64,000 nt of DNA from Amoebophrya sp. A120 (Eukaryota; Sar; Dinophyceae; Syndiniales; Amoebophryaceae). The notes beneath the pieces were generated by a model that made no database searches, was not told the DNA's origin, and saw only the letters and a list, made by a program, of their open reading frames with translations. Position 1 is the stretch's first letter. Each line of letters opens with the position of its first letter. The stretch lies in the NCBI GenBank assembly GCA_905178155.1, contig CAJINV010000005.1:290254-354253 (forward strand). Direction: 5' to 3'. Of the stretch, positions 36,301-46,309 are shown piece after piece. Both the position numbers and the translations under genes were made by a program.

Positions 36301-38715
36301 GGGGACAAGCTACTCTTCGGCCGGAGTTTCTGCTTCCGCTGCTACTTGCAAAACGCCGAGCCGACGGACGACGCACTGCACACGCCGCGAAACCGCCGGA
36401 CGCAGTTCAATACCTCAGATGAAGTGCTGAACGCGTTGCAGACCTTACTACCGAAACAGGACTTCGTCAATACCTTCAAGCTCCACCACGCGAAGCAATT
36501 CGTTTCCAACATGAAGTCACTCTCCATCGATCACGAAAAGAAGACGCGGAAGTTTCTCTACGAAGCGTGCAAACTGAAAGCCTTGGTTGAGGAGGCGAAC
36601 GAGATGACCACCGCGTTGCGGCCCTCCGACGGTTTGTTTATCGAGCTGGCGCACGCGGCGCCCATTGTCTACATGGGCTACCCGGACGCGTACGTCCCGT
36701 TACCCATCGTGCGGCTGGCGCGGCGGGTCGATCAGGATTGGAAGAAGTGGCGGTTGCGGAATTCCGGGCTGCAAAAGGCGAACAATTTGCATTTGTCGGA
36801 AAACCATCTGGCCGAAATGGATTTCGAGCACCACCACCACGAGGAACATCTGGACCAGGAGGACGAAACGCTGTTCGTGTGGAACGTGCCGAAGTTCCTG
36901 AACCGGTTGGAACTGATGCGCGACATCTACCACAGCTGGCAGCAGGGGCACGAGATCGTGGTCGATCTGAAAAACGACCCGTGGGTGGAGGCGGGGCCGG
37001 TGGAAATCGAGTTTTGGATGTCGAAGTACACGCGGGAAATGGAAAGTCAGAAGGAGGAAACGGAGCTGAAGGTGAAGCAACTGAGAAAGGAGAAGGACCA
37101 GTTGCTCGTGGAAAAAAATGAAAATGAAACGCAGAAAAAACAGCTTGAAAAACAGATCCAAGACTTGGAAGTCCAACTCTCCGCGGTGAAGGAGGTGCAC
37201 GACAAGCAGGCCGAGCAGCAGACGAGCGCTTTTTCCGAGCGGGAACTGCAATTGCGACAGGAAATCGCCCGGTTGAAGACGGAGCTGGAGCAGAAGATAA
37301 CCGACATCGCGAAAATCGAGCAGGCACATATGACCTGCTCAAACGTTACAATCTCAAACGTTACAATAGAACGTGAGTTTTGTATTGCATGATGAGCATG
37401 ACAGACTCGGACAGCATTCCACTTTCTGCAATACAAATTTCGCCAGATTGTAGTGCGGATTGGGACTCCAGAACTTGTCATGCGGAATCCTATGAGATTT
37501 GGCTAGGTCATGCACTTTTGCATCACAGATTTCCATACTCTATTGTAACGTTTGAGATTGTAACACCTGATCGGGTTATAGCACATCACGAGGAGCTGCT
37601 GGATTTGTCGAAGAAACAGAAATTGATGCAGGTGGAGGCGTATGCTTTGCAAACATGTCTGGGTCTGGAAGGATGCGAACTTGTGATGCCTGTTGCGGAT
37701 CGTACAAAAATCTGTGTTGCGTAACTTGCAAAAGGTGCCCACTCCTGGCCATGCTGAGAGGGCATGTGTCATGCAGAACAGGCATCACCCAGGGGCTGCA
37801 GATCCTGTGATGCTAGACCCTGCATTCCAGACTTGGTGGAGCTTGGATAAACTGCATCACAAATCTCGCAATCTTCCAGACCCAGACATTTTTGCATTTG
37901 ATAAGGCGGATATGGAAATCCGGAAGGTGAAAGACGAGATTAAAACCTCGGTTGTGAGGCAGAAAGAGTTCGACGAGAAACGGTTCTCGGAAGAGAAAAT
38001 GACCATGGAAAAGAAGTTTGAAATAGAACGGAAGCAACTGTACGAGCAGGGGGACGAACTGAGGCGGCAGTTGTCCGCGATGAAACAAACATCGGACGTA
38101 AAAGTTTCGCTGGAGCAGGAGAAATTGCAAACGTTGCAGAAGGAGCTGCAGGACCAAAGGGTGGCACTGTACGAGAAGATGGAAAAGGACAAGAAAATCC
38201 TGTTGCACGAGCACGAAACAATTTTGATATCCGAAAAACATAATTTCGAACGCGAAAAGACGGCCTTGCAGGCGGATTTGGATTCCCGGTTGAAAGAAAC
38301 ACAGGAAGATCTTGCGCGGTTGTTGGCGGAAGAGAGACAGAAAATGGAAAGGACGATTCAGCTGGAAAGAGAGGAATTTAGTCTGCAGCTGCAGAAACAG
38401 AGGGAGCTGTATGAGCAGATGCGGCGGGACCGGGATAGGATTCAATCCGAGCTAGAGCACGTCAGAAAGGACAAAGAAGCTTTGGAGGCATCTTTATTAG
38501 GGGATAAGGACCAGTCCGCCGCGCAGTTGAAGCGGTGCATGGAACTGAGTCTCGCGAACCAGAAACTGCTGGACCAGTTTTTTGTCGCGAAAAAAGGAAA
38601 TAACGCCAATAGCAACGAGCAACGGCCGAAGTCTCCAAGAAGTGGCGCGCCAAACATTGTGCAAATGACGGCGCCAGCGGGATCGAAGGGTAGCGCCGGC
38701 GGAGATAGGTTGTAG
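33386..38715 (+). CDS. Kinesin-3-like motor protein with FHA-like domain (1250 aa)
   Basis: Seven exons: 33386-33836, 34096-34920, 35163-35694, 35979-36015, 36283-37328, 37586-37640, 37909-38715. Total 1251 codons. It is an ATP-driven microtubule motor. The motor domain (about 15-395) has the P-loop GQTGSGKT (109-116), switch I NAKSSRAH (228-235), switch II DLAGRE (276-281), the CSVLEIYNERLRDLL segment and YRNSKITMLLQEAL. A short coiled coil follows. Then comes an FHA-like region (about 455-640) with AAVLLNNEELKQNQL and GDKLLFGRSFCFR, as in kinesin-3 between motor and stalk. A long coiled coil fills the second half; the C-terminus is basic. Five introns are introners with exact 5-bp duplications; 34921-35162 is GT-AG. 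The single C-terminal family assignment (kinesin-3) rests on the FHA-like part. Confidence 0.9.
33837..34090 (+). mobile_element. Introner family A
   Basis: Left TATCAACTGTAAAAATGTCT; right ends ACATTTTTACATTTGATA. Exact duplication gaatt (33832-33836, 34091-34095). Removal gives Q-A-K-L-N-L-S-E-H-K in the motor domain. The interior is the reverse complement of the copy at 4732. Confidence 0.95.
34921..35162 (+). other. GT-AG intron with inverted ends in the kinesin gene
   Basis: A canonical intron (gtactat...ccccacag, phase 1) whose ends are also inverted: GGGGATTTTTG near the donor and CAAAATCCCC near the acceptor. It could be an introner that gained GT-AG borders. Splicing yields D-L-A-I-Q-R-R-E-P in frame. 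Confidence 0.8.
35695..35973 (+). mobile_element. Introner family B
   Basis: 279 bp; left TATCCTGAGTAAAAACGTAC, right ends GTTTTTACACAGGATA. Exact duplication gcggt (35690-35694, 35974-35978). Removal gives D-N-A-A-V-L-L-N-N-E in the FHA-like domain. The interior is the reverse complement of the 279-bp copy at 43340. Confidence 0.95.
36016..36277 (+). mobile_element. Introner family A
   Basis: Left TATCAAATGTAAAAATGTCT; right is its perfect inverse. Exact duplication agctg (36011-36015, 36278-36282). Only 37 bp of exon separates it from the previous introner. Removal gives N-Q-L-S-R-P-L-Q-Q-G-D. Confidence 0.95.
37329..37580. mobile_element. Introner family F
   Basis: Left TATGACCTGCTCAAACGTTA; CAAACGTTACAAT occurs near the left end and inverted near the right. 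Exact duplication gcaca (37324-37328, 37581-37585). Removal gives E-Q-A-H-H-E-E-L-L in the coiled coil. Confidence 0.92.
37641..37903 (+). mobile_element. Introner family A
   Basis: Left TATGCTTTGCAAACATGTCT; right ends ATTTTTGCATTTGATA. Exact duplication aggcg (37636-37640, 37904-37908). Lies 55 exon bases after the previous introner. Removal gives V-E-A-D-M-E-I-R. Confidence 0.94.
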
Positions 38716-39443
38716 ATCTTGCGAAGTGCGGTCTTTTTTACTACACTATGAGGTTGGTAGTTGCTTACAATTTCATTTCTGGATGGAGGTAGATGATGCA
38801 CCAGGTTCTAGGAATATACAAGTATCGCCTGTAGAACGTGCAGGCAAAACTAAAAATCGTTGGAAAGCAAGCGCTGTGATCGAATTCGAATTGGGAATTA
38901 TCTCTCATGATTTCTCGTAATATAGTCGGCAGGGCATGCCGGTAGACGCTGTAGCTTTTTCGATTGCTGGCGCTTGTGTCAACAAAACTCGCTTCGTGTT
39001 TTTTGATTCGCCAGTCCGCCGGTTTCTGAAGAATGTTTGTTTTAAAGAGGGACTTCTGGTTATTTGTGGGTCGGGTGCAGAGAAGCTGATCAAAGCTGAG
39101 AGAAATTTTGAGCGACCCAAAAAACGAGAAACAAAATGAGCCCTCGGAGCGAAGTAGAGCAACAATCAAAATGCGGAGCAAAGAGAGTTGAAGAAAGAGA
39201 GTTGTAACTTCAAACCACTTGTTCCAAACCATGGGCATGGAGAAAGCTTTTACTTTGTTGCTGTCGTGATTTCTCTTTCAACGAAACTAGAAGGTGTCCA
39301 GAAGTGAGGTTTCAAGGATGCGACGCCGCGTGTGAAGTTGAAGCACCGAGCCGACGAATCCTTTTTGCCTCTCGTCAGGGGACAGCACAGAGTCATTTTG
39401 TACTAGTATCGCGTACTAAACGCTGATTGAACTACAAGCAGCT
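38716..39443. other. Intergenic region
   Basis: About 0.7 kb between the kinesin gene and the small gene at 39444. Only short motif-free frames; no RNA gene or element ends seen. Confidence 0.6.
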
Positions 39444-40675
39444 ATGCCCTCTAATATGGCCGAAATGGACGAGCGTCTTCGCGATTCCGTGCGCGACCCG
39501 GCGGTGGACAAGTGGTTCAAGGCCAGGAAAGAGGAGCACTACAACACATATGGATTGCAAATATGTCTGGGTCTGGAAGAATGCAACTTGTGATGCTGAA
39601 TTTGGATTCCAAAAAAATCTGCATTGCCTGAGCAGCAAAGGGAATGCAATTTTTGCTACGCGGAGACGGCATTTGTCATGCGGAATAGGCATCGCGGAGC
39701 CCTCAAAAAATCTGTGATGCTAGGGCATGCATCACAGACATCATGGCCAATGCAAAACATGCATGACAAGTCTCAGAATCTTCCAGACCCAGACATTTTT
39801 ACATTTGACAACACAACCGGCCAGGCAATTCAGACCATTGAGGGCGACCTGAAAAAATTGCAGTTGAAGGGAATGAGTACAGTTTTTGACATTTTTACTG
39901 GATCCTCGTTCGGTTTGCTGTGATAGGGGAATCAAAATTGTGCGGGAAAGTCACAAAATAGGATAATTCATGCCCTGTCATCATGAACAGTACGTCCACA
40001 CTGAGAAACCCTTGTACTAAAATCATCAAGAACGGCACCCAAAAACGTCCACTAGGTCCAGTGGAGGGTGGTCTGTCCGAGGGTCTCGATTCCCCGCGGA
40101 AAGCGGCAATGCGGCTGATGCAGGCGACGGACATCGGTGAAGGACCGATGTTCCAGGGACCCCCGGCGCCGCAGCCCCCGCAGCAGAGGGGCGTGTTGGT
40201 ACAGGTATCAAAGGCAAAAATGTCTGGGTCTGGAAGATTCCGAGATTTGTCATGCTAGTCTGGCATGATTCTGAACTCTGTATTGCGTGGCCGCGAAGAG
40301 CTCCTCTTGCCTGTCATGCAAAAACGCAGTTTCTCATGCGGAGACGGAGTACGCAACTCAGATTCAGAACCACGGCAAAACTTGTCATGCTGGGCAGCGC
40401 ATTACAGTGTTTTCACTATTCCCTTCCTTGCATCACAAGTTTCCAGACCCAGAAATTTTTGCAGTTGATAACAGGATTCCGAAGACAAGTACGTAACTGC
40501 GGTGGGTGGCGACGGCGCGTCGCAGGAGTACGTGAAGTGCTACAAGGGCGAGCAACGAGTGAGCTGTGCGGTCTCCGATGAGGCGGCGGGGGGACGGAAA
40601 GTTTGCTCCTCTGGAGTGGGAGGTATAAGAACACGGTTTTGTGCACGTTCGATTGTATTAAATCTGCTCGTTTAA
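39444..40675 (+). CDS. Small protein of unknown function (about 171 aa)
   Basis: Four exons: 39444-39548, 39816-39876, 40057 region (40056-40205) and 40476-40675, giving 172 codons. Introns one and three are family A introners with exact duplications; intron two (39877-40055) is GT-AG, phase 1. The N-terminal half is charged and probably helical (M-P-S-N-M-A-E-M-D-E-R-L-R-D, then a K-W-F-K-A-R-K-E-E-H segment). The middle is Pro/Gln-rich (G-P-P-A-P-Q-P-P-Q-Q-R-G). The C-terminus has a few cysteines. The stop is less certain because a GT at 40622 could start another intron. No family is recognised. The intron sites support real coding sequence, since each element is flanked by duplicated bases and removal keeps the frame. 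Confidence 0.6.
39549..39810 (+). mobile_element. Introner family A
   Basis: Left TATGGATTGCAAATATGTCT; right ends TTTTTACATTTGACA, the only copy here ending CA rather than TA. Exact duplication acaca (39544-39548, 39811-39815). The interior is very close to the copy at 36016, same orientation. Confidence 0.93.
40206..40470 (+). mobile_element. Introner family A
   Basis: Left TATCAAAGGCAAAAATGTCT; right ends GAAATTTTTGCAGTTGATA. Exact duplication acagg (40201-40205, 40471-40475). Removal gives L-V-Q-D-S-E-D-K-Y. Confidence 0.93.
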
Positions 40676-41187
40676 CTTTAAAAGGAGCCGCTCTAGTTTG
40701 AGCTAACGTGTATTGAAGAGGATCAACATGATTGACCACCTTAGCTGTCCGGATCTGCTTGTAGTGTATCTTCTTGTGCGCCGGCGACCGCTTTCGGATG
40801 AAGATCTGATGTGAGGCTAGAAAAGAGAGATCTGATGCTGCGATCCATTCTTCTCTTCGCGCCCACGCAGCTCCTTACATGGAAGAGGTGCAGTGGGTCT
40901 TTTGAGGTGAAGGTCCGTGTGCAAGATTGTCACGCTACTGCATCGGGAAGGTTCTTCCGATTGGAGGCACATGCAATTGCGATGTCTGATAATTAAGTAC
41001 TGACATTATTCAGTTAATTCTTTGCCGTGCGGCCAGATAATACACTACTACTTGAGCAGGCCGCAAAGTTCCGAGAAGGATCAGGTCCTTACCGCTTACA
41101 AATTTTGTCCACACACGCATCACATCAACTTTCCACATCGCATGTGGAGCAAGAAGAGCATCTAGAACAAAACACTATGCGGTCAAC
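40676..41187. other. Intergenic region
   Basis: About 0.5 kb. A frame at 40811-40996 has no support. Should contain the 3' UTR of the small gene and the promoter of the Ser/Thr-rich gene; no motif recognised. Confidence 0.5.
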
Positions 41188-44100
41188 ATGACGATTGAAC
41201 AATTGTTCTCCACAACAGAAGCTGCGGTCGTCGTCGCGTGCGGTGCCACCGCGACAGCTGACATGATAACGCCGTTGGCTTCGTCTACCACGACGTCTAG
41301 CGCAGCGGCGCTGCAAGGACAAGGAGAAAAAGAAGGCGTCGCGGAAAATAAAAAGGATGACAAATCTACTACTGCGCCCGCTCTCGCCTTGCGAGATGAC
41401 AAGCCGGGACATGACCAGTTTGATCAAATGGACTTGATGGAGCGAACGCTGGAGCACCAGGAAGTCTTTTCCCCTGTGGTTTCTAGAGACGAGGATATGA
41501 AGCTAGAGGTGGAAGTAGAAGCAAGATGTGTGGCTGTGGACCAACAAGAACCGACTGAAAAATCAAAGTCTGCATCTGCTGCTCCACCAACCGCTAGTAA
41601 AAACGTAGAGGACACCATAGCCTTGTCCTCCGACGAGCCAAGAAGTTGCAGTAGTACCACCTCGACGACAGCGACCTCGGTCGTTTCAAGCGAGCAGATC
41701 GCCGCGTTGCCAACATTGGGTAGTTCAACAGTGGAACAAAATAGTGGTACACCGTCTGTACTAGAGGAAGGGAACGAAACCACTGCACCTCCTGAGTCCG
41801 AAATTGCAGTAGAATCGGCACCAGCCTCAACCGACGAGGCAAAAATCAAACGCGAAGAGGGAGGATCGCAGCGAGGCCTCGTGAAAGCCATTTCCGCAGA
41901 TGATGATTTGAAGATGAAAAACGAGAACGAACCGAGCAGGAGCACAAACCTGACGGCATCGCTGAACAGTCCAAGATGCGCTACCGGGGAGACCGCAGCT
42001 GTGAATTCGCCAGAATCCACGACTTCGCAGGTCAACAGCTCCTCTGGCGAAATGTCGCAAACGATCGAGCCAGAGGATAACTTGGTTGCAGCACCAAAAA
42101 CCGAGAAGCCAAGCGTCACGGTGGAAAAAGCAGATGAAAATAAAACGAGTTTACTGTCTACTCCTGAAGACGCTCCTGCAGCTACCGAAGTCGCGAGAGA
42201 GACAGATACTGCTCCGAAGAAAACAACTTCTCCTTCTTCGGTACTGTCGGAAATGAACAAACCGTCAGACGTTGCCCCGGTTGTACTATCGTCAACTTCT
42301 ACTTCGGTGAGCTCCTCCTCCGCTTCACCGGAGCAAAGAACGAAACTCCCCGTGTCTACTAGCATCACGTCTGCACCAACAGCAACATCATCTACCGGCT
42401 CCCCAGACGTGACCAGGACAGACAGTTCGAGTTTCACCACGAATCACGATGCAAATGGCTGTGGCAGCAGCAAACCTCCTTCCGTGATGGATACGACGTC
42501 CAAAACGACCGTAGCACCCTCTAGCCCCGCGACGAGCGCGTCGGTGGCCTCCAGTCCGGAAGTCCCATCGTCCTCAGAGAAGAGGGTCGTGGCGGAATTA
42601 GCAAGCGGCACGGAATACGTGGGGGAGCGGAATGGTTCAGGAGAAGTGAAATCTTCCACGACCCCCGACGTGAAGGTTGAGCGTGCTTCGCTAGTACCAG
42701 CCGCCACTGCAACGAATGCACCGAGCGCCGCGAAAGCAGCTGGTACAACCACATTTGTAAAAACAAGTGCAACTGGCGTGCCCACTCCGACAAAACCGTC
42801 CACCGGTTCCTCGCCGGTGCCGAGCAGTTCACAGAAGGCGACGCCATCGAGTTGCAACACGCAGGTCACCAGCACCAGTGCCGTTGAGAGAGCTAAACCA
42901 AGTACAAGCTCGAGTGTTGTGACGACTGCCGCTGCCGCTGTTGCTAGTACGGTCGTTGGTGCAGCGAAGCCGGCGGGCGGCAGGGTCGTGGGGTTGAACC
43001 GCACTGCTGGGAGTAACGCTGCTGCCGCACAACCCGCTGGACCAAAAGCGGCTGGTAAGAAAATGGTTTCTGTGATTTCGTTCTGCCTGGTCATAATCAA
43101 TGATAGATAGATCTGGATGATCATCACGGTCGAATTATGGTACGGAAATGTACTGAGCTTTTTATGGACAAACTGTTGATTGATTGATTGTTACCAGAAA
43201 GTTAGAGTTAACCGAATATAAACGAATCAATTTGCAGCCCCACCAGGAGTGCCCGCGTCGGCCGCAACAGGGACGGGAGCACAGCTTGCTCCAAAGCGGG
43301 TTGGCCTCGCGACCCGCACCGTAAAGAAGATGGAGCCTGTATCCTGAGTAAAAACGTCCCCACACCAGAGTTGTAATGCAGATTTGCAAAGACAGGAAGA
43401 CTTGTAATGCGCATCCCCATGAGAGCCATTTCCAATCGTGTTTTGGGATTTGTGATGCTGTGAACAGGATGAGCAGATGAGTCTGTGACGCGGCTGCACT
43501 TGCTAACCTGCACTACACTGCATAGTGCAACTTGTCATGCGTGACTCACAAAACTCCTAGGTTTGTGTTGCAAAATCCCCATCCTGACTCTGGTGTGGGG
43601 ATGTTTTTACACAGGATAGCCTGCTTCCGGAGGGGGCGGCGGCCTCGGGTTGACCGACAGTCCCCAGCAAGGAAAGCCAGCCGCTCCTGCCTGTACGAAG
43701 CCCGGGTGCTGCGGAGGACCTTCGAACGGCTGCGGACCAACTGCTGCCAGCAACTCCTCCTCCTCTTCCTCTACCGAGCTCGCCACCCGGCCCCCACTGA
43801 AACCGTGCGACGGCATGAAGCGCGCTCCGGGGTCGGGACTCATGCCGCGCAGCTGCGGGCAGGGAGGCTGCACGAAATGCGGAATCCATGCGCCGGCCCG
43901 GGGTTTGCGGTCGGCCTGCGAACACGACGGGTTTGGCCAGCTGCATTTGCCGAAGGATGAGAAGGCGCTCACGGAGGAAAATTTACCGGAAAAGCTGGAT
44001 CGGAAACCGCACGACGAAAAATTGGGGCTGAAGTACCTATCTATCATGATGCTGTTTTCAAAATGAAAATGCGGAAAAACTGTCAGAAGTTGTGTTGCGT

Positions 44101-44761
44101 TCTCCCCCTTCATAGTATGATTTGCAGCTGCAGTACAACTAGAAGCAGATGAAGTTGTGTGCAAATCGAAACCAAGTTCCATAAAAATTTTCTTTGCAGA
44201 ACCACGGTGGCGAATCCGCAAGCTCTGCTGGATGAGAAACGCGACATGCCGTCGTTTGACCCTAAGTACGCAGAGCAGTACATGCTGTATGCGCAGCAGT
44301 ACGGGGCCTATTCCCAGCAATTTGCGATCTTTGCGCAGTACTTAATTTTCTGGTTGTGAGGTTTTTTTGTTTTTGACCGAGGATTTCTGTTTGGTGAAAA
44401 AATGCTTTCAACAAGCCATGAACATGATGGGTTGTTGACGAGACGGTAATGCAATCATCCCAAACTACCAAGGTATTGTGCACAGCAAGGCGCGGTCACC
44501 GCCGCTAAGGCACAGTACGAGGAGGCCAAGAAGCGGCAGCAAGAGGAACTGAAGAAAGTGCAGAAAAAAGCCGCTAAGAAGGGCAAGCCGATTCCTCCGG
44601 ATCCGACCGCACCGAAGCCCATGATGATCACGCCGTACCGGCACAACTGGCTGTTGTCCGGCAACTCGCAGGCCCAGCCCACCACCTGGTGGGAGCACCT
44701 GAAACAAGAAGCGGGGAGGCTGTTCGACCCGCGAAGCTGCAGTATCAATCCCTTCGGGTAA
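41188..44761 (+). CDS. Ser/Thr/Ala-rich protein with a cysteine-rich centre, unknown function (934 aa)
   Basis: Five exons: 41188-43054, 43238-43339, 43624-44032, 44200-44337, 44473-44761, giving 935 codons. Introns one, three and four are GT-AG; intron two is a family B introner. The first 620 residues are a low-complexity, probably disordered Ser/Thr/Ala/Glu region. A central segment has clustered cysteines (C-T-K-P-G-C-C-G-G, then C-G-Q-G-G-C-T-K-C-G-I-H) that could bind metal. The C-terminus has a Tyr/Gln-rich stretch (Y-M-L-Y-A-Q-Q-Y-G-A-Y), a Lys-rich helix and a P-Y-R-H-N-W-L-L-S-G segment with W-W-E-H-L. It ends N-P-F-G. The stop overlaps a consensus-like donor (gggtaagtg), so a further exon is possible, but none is evident downstream. 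No family recognised; a nuclear regulatory role would be a guess. Confidence 0.65.
43340..43618 (-). mobile_element. Introner family B, inverted orientation
   Basis: 279 bp; exact duplication gcctg (43335-43339, 43619-43623). The interior reads as the reverse complement of the 279-bp family B copy at 35695, including a shared CTCCTAGGTTTGTGTTGC segment near the right end. Removal gives K-M-E-P-A-S-G-G-G. Confidence 0.95.
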
Positions 44762-46309
44762 GTGGAAATAAAGAACTGTTTTCAGTGCAATTGTTGGCAC
44801 CGGAAAATAAATCGAACCTGTGAATAAATTTGAAACTTTGGTTGAATTATGGTAGTTCTAGTTGTTATTCAGCGCGAGTAGTGCGAGTAGGAATTTTTTC
44901 ATCGAATGCAAATTCGATTATGTGACGAGCTTGATTTTGATGTTTCTGACAGAAAGGTGTCAATTAGTGATGACGACTGTTGTTCTTCTTGTTAATACCG
45001 TTATTATTATGCGATAGAGTCGTTCGTTTTGCTTTTGTGCCGTCTGTGTACAAGCGTTATGCCTGACAGTAAGTCAAGCGACCGCGACTGCAAGTGAGAT
45101 GGCAGGCAAAAATCACAACTTTTCACTGAACTTCTCATGAGCTACTCAGTACTAACTTTCCAAGAAACTTCTACTACTTCTTGCCCAGTGAGCTGCTTTT
45201 GATATTTTCGCAGAAATACCCGATTCATAAAAGAATTAGTGTTGGCATCGTGAATACACCAAAATTGAAGATATGAAGAAGCTATGGTATGCTTGTATCG
45301 TGTCTAGACACTGTCGCTTTTCTGTTGGTTGAGAAAATTTTCTTGAGTTTTGTCCAATCAATGCAGACTCTGAAATAAATATTTGCCGATTTTCAAAAAA
45401 CTGAACTATTCTATTCGTTACTAGGTGTGCCTTAATGGGCGGAATTGAGCTACTCAAATTGTGAGCCTTTGACGCGAACTTTTTTTTCTGCTTAGGAAAA
45501 ACAAGACGTCAGTTTCTTGCTGAACTTTCTCACTTTTACTTTCCAATAGAAGTACTAGACTTCTAGATCTACTTCCTCAAGTGAGGCCGGCGACAGCCCG
45601 CGTACCGTCCAATCTACTGGTAAGGCTTCACTTGTTGGTTCGACTTGGTTCGTCCTGAATCGGCTTAGGTTGTCCTACTTCCTGCGCCGAACAATTCATT
45701 GCCTTTTCGTGAAACTCGAGCGTCTTCGTGTTTCGAGTGTGAGAGAAACGAAATCTGGAATTTGAATCAGCGCGCAAGAAAAACAAGAGAGGGACTTGCG
45801 CCGCCTTTGTGGTGCGATCGTTATGTCCGACTAGAAATCAGTCGCGCACAGCATTTTCGCCGAACAACTGCATGCAGGACGCTTTCTCATACTGCAAGAA
45901 CCTCCACCTACTTGCAGTCAGCTAAAAAACCCGAGACACATCAACCGCGATAAGAATTTCGTTTTTTTCTCAAGTAGCGTTTGCTGGTCATGGAAATCTT
46001 CGCTCCGGGAGAATGATGAAGAACGTGCCACCAGTGATTGCCCCGACCTGTAAAAGGTCGCAAGAACGCGGTGGTTCATTTTTGTGCGAGCGGATGGATG
46101 AAATGACTTCCGGCATCAAAGCCGCTACACCAGTTTTGCTGCAAGTACAACGACTGTCATGGCTGTTGAAGATTTTGCAGGAGCACCAGATAACGTAACG
46201 GACGGAAAGTAGAACAAGGTCGTCGGAAGGTCAAGAACACGTCTAAAACCACACCCCCCAGCACCTCTGCGACCTTCCGCCCTTTCTCCACAACCATTTT
46301 CCCACCAAC
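44762..46309. other. Intergenic region
   Basis: About 1.5 kb, AT-rich in its first half. Short frames only (for example 45699-45953), without motif. No RNA gene or element ends recognised. Confidence 0.55.

Noticed and set aside
41188-43110. Mucin-like secreted protein
   Set aside because: The Ser/Thr-rich region has no signal peptide at its start and many acidic and basic residues, and it continues into a cysteine and Lys-rich C-terminus, so a disordered intracellular protein is as likely.
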